The notes beneath the pieces are model-generated. The model was given only the letters and a program-made list of their open reading frames with translations. It was not told the origin of the DNA and did not search any database. Of a stretch of DNA of 64,000 nt, positions 50,916 through 60,286 are shown one piece after another. Origin of the DNA: Ga0077560 sp046330435 (GTDB taxonomy: Bacteria; Actinomycetota; Thermoleophilia; Miltoncostaeales; Miltoncostaeaceae); NCBI GenBank assembly GCA_046330435.1, contig JAXLST010000006.1, positions 62,001 through 126,000 on the forward strand. The letters run 5' to 3'. The position numbers and the translations under genes are program-made. Each line of letters starts with the position of its first letter. Position 1 is the stretch's first letter.

Positions 50916-53900
50916 ATGGCCGCACGGGATGGGGATGCACAGGCCGGGCTGACGGCCGCTCCGATCACGGATGCGCTGCAGGCGAACCTCGCCAGCACCG
51001 CCGTGGAGGCCGTCGTGCCCGAATGGCAGAAGGTGATCCTGGAGATCACCGAGCCGTGGTTCGGGGTGCACCAGGCCACCGAGGAGCTGCTGCAGGAGAT
51101 CAACCACCCGTTCCCGGGCTGGCCGCAGACGCTCACCGACCTGCACCACCGCGCCACCGGCGACCTGCACCGCTACCTCGCCCACCCGCTGGGCCGCGAG
51201 GGCATGGCCGTCCTGTGCGGCTTCTACGCGAAGGTCGCCCGGGAGGCGTCACCCGACACCACCCGCACCGAGGCCGTGCGGCTGTGGTTGCGGTACCTCT
51301 CCACCGCGATCGCGGCCGCCGAGCCCGGCTCCGGCCCGTGGGCGGCCATCGTGGACAGCCTCGACGACCTCGCGGCGATCCTCCACGACGAGCCGGCCCG
51401 GGGCGTCACCGCGTCCGCCCAGCTCAAGCGCCTGGTGGCCGACCTGGAGGCGCGCGGGCCGGACGCCCTGCCCGCCCAGAACCGCGCGACCCGCATCGTG
51501 GCCCACGCCCTCAGCGAGACCTACCGCAGCTGGGTCTCCCAGGCGGACCCGGCCGACTGGTACCGGGCCATCGCCGGGGACGCCCCGCCGCCGGACGCCG
51601 TGGTCCGCATCAGCCGGGAGCGCCTGTCGACCGCCGCCCGTGAACTGGACGCCGCCGCGGACGCCGGGCCGGTGCCCGTGGACGTCCTGGCGGCGATGCC
51701 GGACAACACCGAGATCGTCCACGGCTATCTGAACGCGGCCGACACGTTCGACGACCCGGGCGACCCGCCCGCGGGCCGCACCCGCAAGCTGCAGTGGCTG
51801 CTGCGGATGGTGGGACACGACGGCCTCGCCCCCGTCCACGAGCTCGCCCTGCGGCAGGTGGGGCGCACCAGCTCCCAGCTGCTCGCCGAGCTCGACGACG
51901 GCGCCCGCGAGGCGATGGTGCGCACCGTCTTCGGCCTGCTGCGCGACGCCGGCTTCCACTTCACCCAGACCGTGCAGGGGCTGGTGGGCCAGCTGGGCCG
52001 GCAGATCCTGGGGATCGGCGACCCGGCCCTCGCCGCCGTGATGATCGACGAGTTCCTGCGCCTGGACTTCGACCACCCGGACTTCACCGGGTTCACCTCC
52101 GAGTGGGGCGTGAAGGTCAACCCCGCCCACCTCCGCCAGATCCGCACGTACCTGTCGGTGATCGAGGCGGACCCGGCGATGGCCCGCCCCCTCATCGCCG
52201 GCCTGGTGGTGCACCTGCGCCTGGGCGGGGTGTTCATCGCCGACACCGACCTCTTCCAGCGGGACGTCTCGTCGCTGCTGTCGCGGCCCATCGGGCCGGT
52301 GTTCCTGGAGGTCAAGCACCTGCTGCGCCTGGTGCCGGTGTACTTCAACGAGATCGGCGCCGAGGGCGAGCTGCGGCGCGTCTCCACCCGCATGGACGAG
52401 ATGGAGGCCCGCCGGGACCGCCTGTGCCATTTCCTGCGCAAGCAGAGCCACGTGGAGTGCAACCCCCGGCTCATCGAGTTCGCCGAGGAGATCGCCCGGT
52501 ACTGGGTCACCGGCGACGCCGCGCCCCTGGCGCCGTTCGTTCCGGAGAGCCTGCTGGAGGAGCTCCCCAGCGGCGACATGCCGCGGGAGGAGCTCGGCAG
52601 GGCGATCAGCGGCCTCGCGGAGCGCGCCGGCGGGTTCGCGGCCCTGTTCGGCCCCGAGCTGCCCGACTTCGGCGGCCCCCTGGAGGGCGTCTCCGCCCAC
52701 GCGCGGGAGAAGGCCGAGCTGCTGGTCCGCACCCGCAACGAGATCGCCCGCAAGTACCGGCTGGGGCACGCGGACCTGGTGGACCGCCTCACCCGCTTCC
52801 GCCGCACCGACCCGCACCTGGTGGCGTCGCTGGGCGAGGCGCTGGCCGCCGGCGACAGCGAGACGGCCCTGGAGCTGGTCATCGCCGTCCTGGAGGAGCT
52901 GCTGCGCGTCGTCCTCACCCCCGGCGAGGTCGACGCCCACGAGGACATCTACCGCAAGCGGCACATCGCGGCGGGCATCCCCAGCATGTACGGCTCGTAC
53001 CGGGAGGACCGCTTCGAGGCGATGGGCCTCACCTTCCGGGCCGAGTCCCTCGCGACCGCGCTGTTCCAGAAGGTGGTGGACGAGGCCGGCGAGATCGGCA
53101 CCGATCACGACTCCCTGGCCCGCGTCACCCGGTGGCTGCGCCTGTTCCAGCGCGGCCTGCGCATCGACGGGTTCCGGGCGCGCGGCCTGGACCACGGCAT
53201 CTCCATGCTCGAGGAGGCCCTGGACCGCGGCGACGTGGGCCCCGCCCAGTACCTGAACATCTTCCAGGTGCTGTCCCGCCGCATCGAGGACATGATCCGG
53301 GCCCGCATCATCGAGGCCTACGAAGAGCCGGTGCGGCGCATCGTGGGCCGGATGATCGAGCGCGGCGTCATCACCCCGCCGCCGGGGTCCACCGAGGACA
53401 CCGCGGTGCTCATGCAGTCCGAGACCGTCCTGCGCGAGCTCATCGCCGGCAGCTTCGGCCTGCAGGCGCTCGACGCCCTGGTGGGCCGCATGCTGGGCGC
53501 CCTGGGCCGCCGCGCCCGGGTGGAGGCCCCGCCGCCGCCGCCCGCCGCCGAGACCGAGCCGGCCCACCAGATGGTCGCCATCCACGGCCCCGACAGCCGC
53601 CGGGCGGTGCTGTCGCTGGGCAACAAGGGCTACATGCTGCGCACCCTCGCGCGCCTGGGCTTCCGGGTGCCGGAGGGCTTCATCCTCACCACCGAGCTGT
53701 TCGCCTGGATCCGGGCGGCCCGGCCCGGCGACGGCCGGCAGGAGCGGCTGCGCGGCGAGGTGCTGCGCCAGCTCGACCTCCTGGAGTCCGCCAGCGGCCT
53801 GCGACTGGGCGACCCCAGCCGGCCGCTGCTGCTCAGCGTCCGCAGCGGCGCGCCCATCTCGATGCCCGGCATGCTCGAGACGTTCCTGAACGTCGGGATC

Positions 53901-55127
53901 AACGAGGACATCGCGGAGATCCTCGCCCAGCGCCCGGGCCTGGAGTGGGCGGCGTGGGACGCGTACCGGCGGTACCTGCAGACCTGGGGCATGAGCCACG
54001 GGCTGGAGCGGCGGCTGTTCGACGCGCTCATGCGCGACACCAAGGCCCGCCACATGGTGGCCCGCAAGGCGTGGCTCACCCCCGCGCAGATGCGGCGCCT
54101 GGCGCTCGACTACCGCGACCTGCTGGACGTGCACGGCGTCCCGGTCGTGGACGACCCCCGCGAGCAGGTCCTGGAGTGCATCGGCCTGGTGCAGGACTCC
54201 TGGGACGCCCCGCGGGCCCGCGCGTACCGGCAGGAGCTGCAGATCGCCGAGCAGTGGGGCACCGGCGTGATCGTGCAGCGCATGGTGTTCGGGAACCTGA
54301 GCCAGCGGTCCGGCACGGGCGTGGTCCTCACCCGGCACCCCAACCGGGAGAGCCCGGAACCCGAGCTGTACGGCGACTTCGTGATCCAGGCGCAGGGCGA
54401 CGACGTGGTGAGCGGCCTGGTCGCCACGTTCCCGGTGTCCGAGCGCCAGCGGCGCGAGGCGGGCTCCGGCGACGCCGCGTCCCTGGAGGTGACCTTCCCC
54501 GAGCACTACGCGGCGCTGGAGGAGATGGCGCACGTGCTGGTGGAGGTGGAGGGCATGAACCACCAGGAGATCGAGTTCACCTTCGAGGGCGAGGAGGCGG
54601 ACCGGCTGTTCGTGCTCCAGACCCGCGACACGGTCATCGCGCCCGCGCAGAGCCTCATGGCGTTCACCCCCAGCCCCGACCTGGAGGCCTCGCGGATCGC
54701 CGCGGGCATCGGGGTGGGCGGCGGCGCCCTGTCCGGCCGGGTGGCGATCACCCCGGAGGACGTCGCGCGGCTCAAGGAGGAGGACCCGGACGGCCCGGTC
54801 ATCCTGCTGCGGCCCGACACCGTCCCGGACGACATCCCCGTGGTGATGCAGGCCGACGGCCTGCTCACCTCCCTGGGCGGCGCGACCAGCCACGCGGCGG
54901 TCGCGGCGAAGCGCCTCGGCAAGACGTGCGTGGTGGGCTGCCGGGAGCTGGAGGTCGGGGACCCGTCGTGGCCGTCCCGCATCGCGGGACGCGCGCTGCG
55001 CACGGGCGAGGTCATCTCCATCAATGGGCTCGACGGCTCGGTGTACATGGGCAGCCACCCCGTCACGGTGGTGCGTATCGGCGAGGGCCGGCGGCTGGGT
55101 GCCGCGGCCGGACAGGGGGATCGATGA
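50916..55127 (+). CDS. giant PPDK-like protein: unknown N-terminal domain, PEP/pyruvate-dikinase ATP-grasp and His domain
   Basis: The product is 1403 residues. The first 870 have no family I recognise: mainly helical, ending in a linker APPPPPAAETEP. Residues about 895-1270 form the nucleotide-binding domain of pyruvate phosphate dikinase (LGNKGYMLRTLA, LLSVRSGAPISMPGMLETFL, LSQRSGTGVVLTRHP, QDVEF-like QEIEFTF and LFVLQTRDT). Residues about 1290-1403 form the phosphohistidine domain, with the catalytic His in LGGATSHAAVAA near residue 1320. The PEP/pyruvate barrel that completes the normal enzyme is missing. The stop overlaps the GAPDH-like gene as ATGA. A swivelling His without a barrel implies transfer to another acceptor, perhaps protein. 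Confidence 0.85.
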   Translation: MAARDGDAQAGLTAAPITDALQANLASTAVEAVVPEWQKVILEITEPWFGVHQATEELLQEINHPFPGWPQTLTDLHHRATGDLHRYLAHPLGREGMAVLCGFYAKVAREASPDTTRTEAVRLWLRYLSTAIAAAEPGSGPWAAIVDSLDDLAAILHDEPARGVTASAQLKRLVADLEARGPDALPAQNRATRIVAHALSETYRSWVSQADPADWYRAIAGDAPPPDAVVRISRERLSTAARELDAAADAGPVPVDVLAAMPDNTEIVHGYLNAADTFDDPGDPPAGRTRKLQWLLRMVGHDGLAPVHELALRQVGRTSSQLLAELDDGAREAMVRTVFGLLRDAGFHFTQTVQGLVGQLGRQILGIGDPALAAVMIDEFLRLDFDHPDFTGFTSEWGVKVNPAHLRQIRTYLSVIEADPAMARPLIAGLVVHLRLGGVFIADTDLFQRDVSSLLSRPIGPVFLEVKHLLRLVPVYFNEIGAEGELRRVSTRMDEMEARRDRLCHFLRKQSHVECNPRLIEFAEEIARYWVTGDAAPLAPFVPESLLEELPSGDMPREELGRAISGLAERAGGFAALFGPELPDFGGPLEGVSAHAREKAELLVRTRNEIARKYRLGHADLVDRLTRFRRTDPHLVASLGEALAAGDSETALELVIAVLEELLRVVLTPGEVDAHEDIYRKRHIAAGIPSMYGSYREDRFEAMGLTFRAESLATALFQKVVDEAGEIGTDHDSLARVTRWLRLFQRGLRIDGFRARGLDHGISMLEEALDRGDVGPAQYLNIFQVLSRRIEDMIRARIIEAYEEPVRRIVGRMIERGVITPPPGSTEDTAVLMQSETVLRELIAGSFGLQALDALVGRMLGALGRRARVEAPPPPPAAETEPAHQMVAIHGPDSRRAVLSLGNKGYMLRTLARLGFRVPEGFILTTELFAWIRAARPGDGRQERLRGEVLRQLDLLESASGLRLGDPSRPLLLSVRSGAPISMPGMLETFLNVGINEDIAEILAQRPGLEWAAWDAYRRYLQTWGMSHGLERRLFDALMRDTKARHMVARKAWLTPAQMRRLALDYRDLLDVHGVPVVDDPREQVLECIGLVQDSWDAPRARAYRQELQIAEQWGTGVIVQRMVFGNLSQRSGTGVVLTRHPNRESPEPELYGDFVIQAQGDDVVSGLVATFPVSERQRREAGSGDAASLEVTFPEHYAALEEMAHVLVEVEGMNHQEIEFTFEGEEADRLFVLQTRDTVIAPAQSLMAFTPSPDLEASRIAAGIGVGGGALSGRVAITPEDVARLKEEDPDGPVILLRPDTVPDDIPVVMQADGLLTSLGGATSHAAVAAKRLGKTCVVGCRELEVGDPSWPSRIAGRALRTGEVISINGLDGSVYMGSHPVTVVRIGEGRRLGAAAGQGDR

Positions 55128-56380
55128 GCGGAGCGGCACGCGGCGCGCTGGGGATCAACGGCCTGGGGCGGATCGGCAAGCTGACGGTGTGGCACCACGT
55201 GGCCCGCCGGCACTTCCCGCACCTGGTCGTCAACCTGGGCCGCGGGGTCGGCAAGGACCTGGAGGCCGTGTGCGACGTCATCGCCCACGACTCCACCTAC
55301 GGCCGGCTGCACCGCTTCCTGCACGGCCTCAACGCGAAGCCCTGCGTGCACATCGCCGACCGGGAGCGCAACGTCATCGACGTGGACGGCACCCTGGTCA
55401 CGATCCTGCAGGACGCCCGCGACCCGCGGGACATCGCGTGGCGCGACAACGGCGTGCGCGTGGTCGTGGACACCACCGGCGCGTTCGACGACCCCACGCG
55501 GGCGGTGGACGACCCCAAGGGGTCGCTGCGCGGCCACCTGTGGGCCGGCGCCGAGAAGGTGATCTACAGCGCCGCGTTCAAGGCCAAGCAGGCCGTGCCG
55601 GACGACGTGGCGACCCTGGTGTACGGCATCAACCACGAGGCCTTCGACCCGGCCCGCCACCACCTCATCTCGGCGGCGTCGTGCACCACCACGGCCCTCG
55701 CCCACATGGTGAAGCCGCTGCTGGAGGCACTGGGGCCGCGCAGCTTCATGACGGCGTCCATGAGCACCGTGCACGCCGCCACGAACTCCCAGAGCCTGCT
55801 GGACAGCGTGCCGAAGGCCGGGGCGTCGGACATGCGCAAGACCCGCAGCGCGCTCAACAGCATCATCCTCACCTCCACCAACGCCGCCACCGCGCTGGAG
55901 CAGGCGATCCCCGACATCGGGCAGATCGGCTTCATGGCCGACTCCGTGCGGATCCCGCTGCCCACCGAGTCGCTGATCATCCTCAACGTCACCGTGCAGA
56001 GCCCCCAGCCGGTCTCCGAGGACGAGCGCCCGGCGATCAACCGCGACACCATCAACGGGATCTACCGCGAGGCGGCCGGACCCGGCGGTCCCGGGCTCAT
56101 CGCGTTCAGCGAGCGCCAGAACGTCCCGGCGGACGTCTCGGGGATGCGCGCCGCCGTGGTCATCGAGAGCGTCGAGACCCACACGCGCACCGGGTTCGTG
56201 ACCGTCGACCTGGCGGCGCTGCCGGGCATCCCCTACGCCGTGCTGGAGTCCCTGGAGGACACCGAGGTGCGGGTTCCGGTGACCCACGCCAAGATCTTCG
56301 GCTGGTACGACAACGAGTACGGCAGCTACACGAACATGCTCGGCGACCTCACCTGCCACGTGGCCGACCGCCTCGACTGA
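55124..56380 (+). CDS. glyceraldehyde-3-phosphate dehydrogenase family protein, long form
   Basis: The product is 418 residues, some 80 longer than usual. The Rossmann start is LGINGLGRIGKLTVW. The catalytic Cys is in SAASCTTTALAHMVKPL near residue 186, where the usual Asn-Cys context (CTTNC) is altered. The His is in STVHAATNSQ, and the end carries KIFGWYDNEYGSYTNML. NAD-dependent oxidation of glyceraldehyde 3-phosphate is the family reaction, but the changed residues suggest a sub-family with another substrate or role. The gene overlaps the PPDK-like gene by ATGA, so the two products should work together. Confidence 0.85.
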   Translation: MSGAARGALGINGLGRIGKLTVWHHVARRHFPHLVVNLGRGVGKDLEAVCDVIAHDSTYGRLHRFLHGLNAKPCVHIADRERNVIDVDGTLVTILQDARDPRDIAWRDNGVRVVVDTTGAFDDPTRAVDDPKGSLRGHLWAGAEKVIYSAAFKAKQAVPDDVATLVYGINHEAFDPARHHLISAASCTTTALAHMVKPLLEALGPRSFMTASMSTVHAATNSQSLLDSVPKAGASDMRKTRSALNSIILTSTNAATALEQAIPDIGQIGFMADSVRIPLPTESLIILNVTVQSPQPVSEDERPAINRDTINGIYREAAGPGGPGLIAFSERQNVPADVSGMRAAVVIESVETHTRTGFVTVDLAALPGIPYAVLESLEDTEVRVPVTHAKIFGWYDNEYGSYTNMLGDLTCHVADRLD

Positions 56381-56449
56381 CCGTATGGACGGGCGGGCTC
56401 CGTTGACCGGCGCGATACGCTGCGGGTCCCACGGAGAGGATTCGCGCTT

Positions 56450-57106
56450 TTGGCACGTTTGCAGTCGGGCCTGCGCAGCGCCACGCGCTGGGCCTACGGT
56501 TCGAGGTATTCCCCGACGCGTCGGTGGAGGGTGCAGCGGCTCGAGGCGTTCCGCCGGCTGGTGAACCCCCCGCCCGGCGCGCGCGTGGTGGACCTGGGCG
56601 GCACCCCGTACATGTGGGAGCTCTTCGGGCACGACGTCCACGTGACGCTGGTCAACCTGCCCGGGACCGTAAAGGGCGACATCCCTCCCCGGTTCGAGTG
56701 GGTGGAGGCCGACGCCTGCGAGCTCGACGGCGTGTTCCGCTCCGGCGAGTTCGACCTGGTGTTCTCGAACTCGGTCATCGAGCACGTGGGCGACGAGGAC
56801 CGCCAGGCCGCGTTCGCCGAGCAGGTCCACCGGCTCGCCCCGGCGCACTGGGTCCAGACGCCCAGCCCCCGCTTCCCGATCGAGGCGCACACGGGCGTGC
56901 CGTTCTACTGGCAGCGCCCCCAGCGCGACCGTGACCGCCGGATGGAGCGGTGGCGGCGTGACCTGCCCGAGTGGGCGGACATGATCGCCGAGACGCGGGT
57001 GCTCTCGAGCGATCGCATGCGGACGCTGTTCCCGGACTCCGGGATCTGGCGTGAGCGGCTGATGGGCCTGGAGAAGTCCATCACCGCCTACCGCCCCTCG
57101 CACTGA
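56450..57106 (+). CDS. SAM-dependent methyltransferase
   Basis: The product is 218 residues from TTG 56450, behind GGAGAGGA. Motif I is ARVVDLGGTPYMWELFG (near residue 45), then FEWVEADACEL and DLVFSNSVIEHVGD (motif II/III). The C-terminal part is rich in Arg and Trp (RDRDRRMERWRRDLPEW), as in sugar or lipid methyltransferases. The gene stands alone. The substrate is unknown. Confidence 0.8.
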   Translation: MARLQSGLRSATRWAYGSRYSPTRRWRVQRLEAFRRLVNPPPGARVVDLGGTPYMWELFGHDVHVTLVNLPGTVKGDIPPRFEWVEADACELDGVFRSGEFDLVFSNSVIEHVGDEDRQAAFAEQVHRLAPAHWVQTPSPRFPIEAHTGVPFYWQRPQRDRDRRMERWRRDLPEWADMIAETRVLSSDRMRTLFPDSGIWRERLMGLEKSITAYRPSH

Positions 57107-57189
57107 GCGTCGTCCCGGCCACGGACCTCCCCGCCGGACGGGTGACGAGCCTGGACCGATCTCCGGTGTGATCCCTCCGGGGCCTGGAC

Positions 57190-57195
57190 TAGGGT
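57190..57195 (+). promoter_or_regulatory. -10 box TAGGGT of the next gene
   Basis: The box ends six bases before GTG 57202 and matches the leaderless pattern. Confidence 0.45.
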
Positions 57196-57201
57196 CCCCA
57201 C

Positions 57202-58164
57202 GTGCCCCCTTCCCGCCGCGGAATCCCGGTCGCGCTCGCGATCGCCGTGGCCGCCGCCGCGTTCCCGCAGGAGCCGGCGTCGGCGGCGGTGCGGCTCGCC
57301 CAGGCCCGCCTCCAGCCCCGCGCGGGGCAGGTGGTGACGGTCACGGCGCGCGTCACCGGCGACCGTGCGGTGGTGCCCGTGCCGTGCCGGCTGCGGGTCA
57401 CCGGCCGCCTTGGCGGCATCGCCGCGCCGCGGTCCGTGCGCCGCCAGGACCCCTCCGGCAGGGTCACGTGGCGGTGGCGCATCCCGGTGCGGACCCTGCC
57501 GGGGCCGCGCCGCCTGCGGGTGCGGTGCGACGGCGCGGGGGCGGCGGGCGGATCGGTGCTGGTGGGGCCCGCCACGTTCCTGCCGGCCGTGATGTCGCGG
57601 GAGGTCGTGCAGCGACCCCTCACCGGCATCCCCGGGGAGCACGGCTACGCATACCTGCTGCGCGTGGTGAACCCCCGGCGTGACTTCGACCTCCTGGACG
57701 TGAGCATCGGCGTGGACCTCCTGGGCGCCTCCGGCACGGGCGTCGCGACGCGCAGCGTCCTCATCGAACGCCTCCCGGCCGGCGGGACGCTCCTGGCGGG
57801 CGAGCAGGTGACGGTGGTCGGCGACGAGCCGCCGGTGGCGCTGCGCGTGCGGATCCAGCGTGCCGACGGCCGGTACCCGCCCAGCCCCGCGGCGACGGTG
57901 CGGGCCCTGCGCGTGGTCCGGAACGCCGACGCCACGGAGCTGTACGTGCGGGGGGAGATCGCGAACCCGGCGTTCAGCGCCACCCGCCCGGGTGACCTCA
58001 CCATCGCCCTCCGCGACGCGCGCGGGCGGCTGGTGGACGTGGGCAGCTCCCTCACCTCGGAGCCGGTGATCGCCGGCGGCAGCGTGACGTTCGACGAGGG
58101 CTTCTTCGGATCGGGGTACACGCTGGTGGACCGCGCCGAGGCGACGGTCGACGCCGGGCGCTGA
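57202..58164 (+). CDS. secreted protein, beta-rich, unknown
   Basis: The product is 320 residues with a signal peptide (about 1-28). Two Ig-like beta segments are suggested: VVTVTARVTGDRAVVPVPC with TWRWRIPV and RLRVRC, then LYVRGEIANPAFSATRPGDL, which resembles an FxLYD-type module. Two Cys may form one disulfide. No function can be assigned. It precedes the two-component system but has its own promoter box. Confidence 0.65.
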   Translation: MPPSRRGIPVALAIAVAAAAFPQEPASAAVRLAQARLQPRAGQVVTVTARVTGDRAVVPVPCRLRVTGRLGGIAAPRSVRRQDPSGRVTWRWRIPVRTLPGPRRLRVRCDGAGAAGGSVLVGPATFLPAVMSREVVQRPLTGIPGEHGYAYLLRVVNPRRDFDLLDVSIGVDLLGASGTGVATRSVLIERLPAGGTLLAGEQVTVVGDEPPVALRVRIQRADGRYPPSPAATVRALRVVRNADATELYVRGEIANPAFSATRPGDLTIALRDARGRLVDVGSSLTSEPVIAGGSVTFDEGFFGSGYTLVDRAEATVDAGR

Positions 58165-58222
58165 CCCGGGTACGCCCCGACCCCCGACCAATGGCCAATA
58201 CCGGATCCCCCGTCCGGTGGCC

Positions 58223-58228
58223 GATAAT
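58223..58228 (+). promoter_or_regulatory. -10 box GATAAT of the histidine kinase gene
   Basis: The box ends six bases before ATG 58235, the clearest leaderless promoter in the window. Confidence 0.6.
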
Positions 58229-58234
58229 CGGCGG

Positions 58235-59638
58235 ATGACCACGACGCAGCCGCCCCGGGAACGCGCCGCGGAACGCCGGACCGAGCACCAGATCGGCCTG
58301 CGCCGCAGCGTGCGCACCCACGACAGCTCGCGGCTGCGCCTCCCGCACCTGTCCACGCGGCGGCTGCTGGTCCAGTTCGGCGCGATCAGCGTGGTGGGCC
58401 TGCTGCTGCTGGCGGCGGTCACGGCGATCGTCGCGAGGTCGGTGGGCGAGGACCACGCCATCGACCAGGCGAAGGAGATCACCTGGGTGTTCGCCGCGGG
58501 CGTGGCGGAGCCCAGCATCACGCCGGCGCTGCTGGACGGCGACCGCCCGGCGCTGGACCGGTTCGACGCGATCATCCGGCGCGAGCTGCTGAAGGGCTCG
58601 ATCGTCCGCATCAAGCTGTGGGATGGCGACCGGGTCGCGTACTCGGACGACCAGCGCCTGGTGGGGATGCGCTTCCCGCTGCGCGACGACGAGGCCAAGG
58701 TGCTGGAGACGGGTGAGACCGAGGCGGAGATCACCGACCTCACCAAGCCCGAGAACCAGTTCGAGCCCCGCAACGTCCAGCTGGTGGAGGTCTACACGCG
58801 CATCCAGGGCCCGAACGGCGAGCGCCTGCTCTTCGAGGCGTACTACACCCGCAAGGGCGTCAACGAGGCCGCCCGCGAGCTCTGGCTGGACTTCGCGCCC
58901 CTCACCCTGGGGGCCCTGGTGGTCCTGCTGCTGCTGCAGTTCCCGCTGGCCTGGGGCCTCGCCCGGCGCCTGCGCCGCGGCCAGCACGAGCGGGAGCTGC
59001 TGCTGCGGCACGCGATCGACGCGTCCGACCGGGAGCGCCGCCGCATCGCCGGCGACCTCCACGACGGCGTCGTCCAGGACCTGTCGGGCGTGTCGTTCTC
59101 CCTGTCGGCCGCGTCCCGCCGCAGCGCGGCGATGGGCACCCCGCCCAGCCCGGAGGAGCTGGGGCAGGCCGCCGGGAGCGTGCGCGGCGCCATCAAGGCC
59201 CTGCGGTCCCTCATCGTGGAGATCTACCCGCCCAACCTGCACGAGGAGGGCCTGGAGAGCGCCCTCACCGACCTGGTCGCCCCGCTGGAGGCCCGGGGCC
59301 TCACCACCCGCGTGGTGGCCGCCTCGGGCGTGGAGCCCATGGCCGACGAGGCGCGGGCCCTGCTGTACCGCACCGCCCAGGAGGCGGTGCGCAACGTGAG
59401 CAAGCACGCCGACGCCACCCAGGTGGAGGTGCGGCTGGGCCGCCGCGCGGCGTTCGTGGTGCTGGAGATCGAGGACGACGGCCGCGGGTTCGCCGCCCGC
59501 GAGGTCGCCGACCAGCCGCCGGACGGCCACGTGGGCCTGCGGGTCCTCGCGGACCTGGTGGCCGAGACCGGGGGGCGCGTGGTGCTGAGCTCCGCGCCCG
59601 GAGCAGGAACCCTCGTGACCGTGGAGGTCCCCGCATGA
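58235..59638 (+). CDS. NarL-type membrane histidine kinase
   Basis: The product is 467 residues. Two membrane helices (about 48-70 and 222-245) flank an extracellular sensor of 150 residues with no recognised ligand site. The DHp helix of the HisKA_3 class has the phosphorylated His in GDLHDGVVQDLS near residue 276. The ATPase domain carries EAVRNVSKHADA, VLEIEDDGRGFAA and GHVGLRVLADLV. The gene overlaps the response regulator by ATGA, so they form a pair. The signal is unknown. Confidence 0.92.
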   Translation: MTTTQPPRERAAERRTEHQIGLRRSVRTHDSSRLRLPHLSTRRLLVQFGAISVVGLLLLAAVTAIVARSVGEDHAIDQAKEITWVFAAGVAEPSITPALLDGDRPALDRFDAIIRRELLKGSIVRIKLWDGDRVAYSDDQRLVGMRFPLRDDEAKVLETGETEAEITDLTKPENQFEPRNVQLVEVYTRIQGPNGERLLFEAYYTRKGVNEAARELWLDFAPLTLGALVVLLLLQFPLAWGLARRLRRGQHERELLLRHAIDASDRERRRIAGDLHDGVVQDLSGVSFSLSAASRRSAAMGTPPSPEELGQAAGSVRGAIKALRSLIVEIYPPNLHEEGLESALTDLVAPLEARGLTTRVVAASGVEPMADEARALLYRTAQEAVRNVSKHADATQVEVRLGRRAAFVVLEIEDDGRGFAAREVADQPPDGHVGLRVLADLVAETGGRVVLSSAPGAGTLVTVEVPA

Positions 59639-60267
59639 TCCGTGTGCTCGTCGTCGACGACCACGCCATCGTCAGGCACGGCCTGCGCCAGCTGTTCGAG
59701 ACCACCGACGACATCGTGCTGGTCGGCGAGGCCACCAACGGCGAGGACGCCATCGGGATGGTGCGCGACGAGCGCCCCGGCCTGGTGCTCATGGACCTCT
59801 CCATGCCGGGCATGGACGGCATCGAGGCGACCCGGCGGATCGTGCAGGAGCACCCCGGCATCGCCGTGGTGGTGCTCACCTCGTTCGGCGAGAAGAACCG
59901 CATCCTGTCGGCGCTCGACGCGGGCGCCGTGGGCTACCTGCTCAAGCACATGGACCCGGAGGAGATCCTCGAGGCCGTGCGGGCCGTCGCCGAGGGCGGG
60001 GCGCCGCTGGACCCCAAGGTCGCCCGCGTGCTGCTGGAGGCCCGCGCCCAGCCGCAGCCGGCGGCGGACCTCACCGGACGGGAGCGCGAGGTGCTGCAGC
60101 TGCTGGCCGACGGGCTGCCGAACAAGCAGATCGCCCTCAAGCTCGGCATCACCGAGCGCACGGTCAAGGCGCACCTCACCAGCGTCTTCCAGGCGATCGG
60201 CGTGACCGACCGCATGCAGGCCGCGCTGTGGGCGCGGGACAACCTGCCGGGCGCCACGGCCGTCTAG
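59635..60267 (+). CDS. NarL/LuxR-type response regulator
   Basis: The product is 210 residues. The receiver domain has the acidic pocket VLVVDDHAIV, the phosphorylated Asp in VLMDLSMPGMDG near residue 54, and Thr/Ser and Lys in VVLTSFGEK and LLKHMDPEE. The C-terminal LuxR helix-turn-helix is LTGREREVLQLLADGL with NKQIALKLGITERTVKAHL. It is the cognate partner of the overlapping histidine kinase. Target genes cannot be deduced. Confidence 0.94.
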   Translation: MIRVLVVDDHAIVRHGLRQLFETTDDIVLVGEATNGEDAIGMVRDERPGLVLMDLSMPGMDGIEATRRIVQEHPGIAVVVLTSFGEKNRILSALDAGAVGYLLKHMDPEEILEAVRAVAEGGAPLDPKVARVLLEARAQPQPAADLTGREREVLQLLADGLPNKQIALKLGITERTVKAHLTSVFQAIGVTDRMQAALWARDNLPGATAV

Positions 60268-60286
60268 GCCGGGCACCCCGCGGGGC

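Noticed and set aside
51249..55139. Very long open frame antisense to the PPDK-like gene
   Set aside because: Composition is dominated by Arg, Gly, His and Val as expected from the reverse strand of GC-rich codons; no family motif is present.
56500..56520. tRNA T-loop-like sequence GGTTCGAGG
   Set aside because: No matching stems or anticodon arm around it, and it lies inside a methyltransferase gene.
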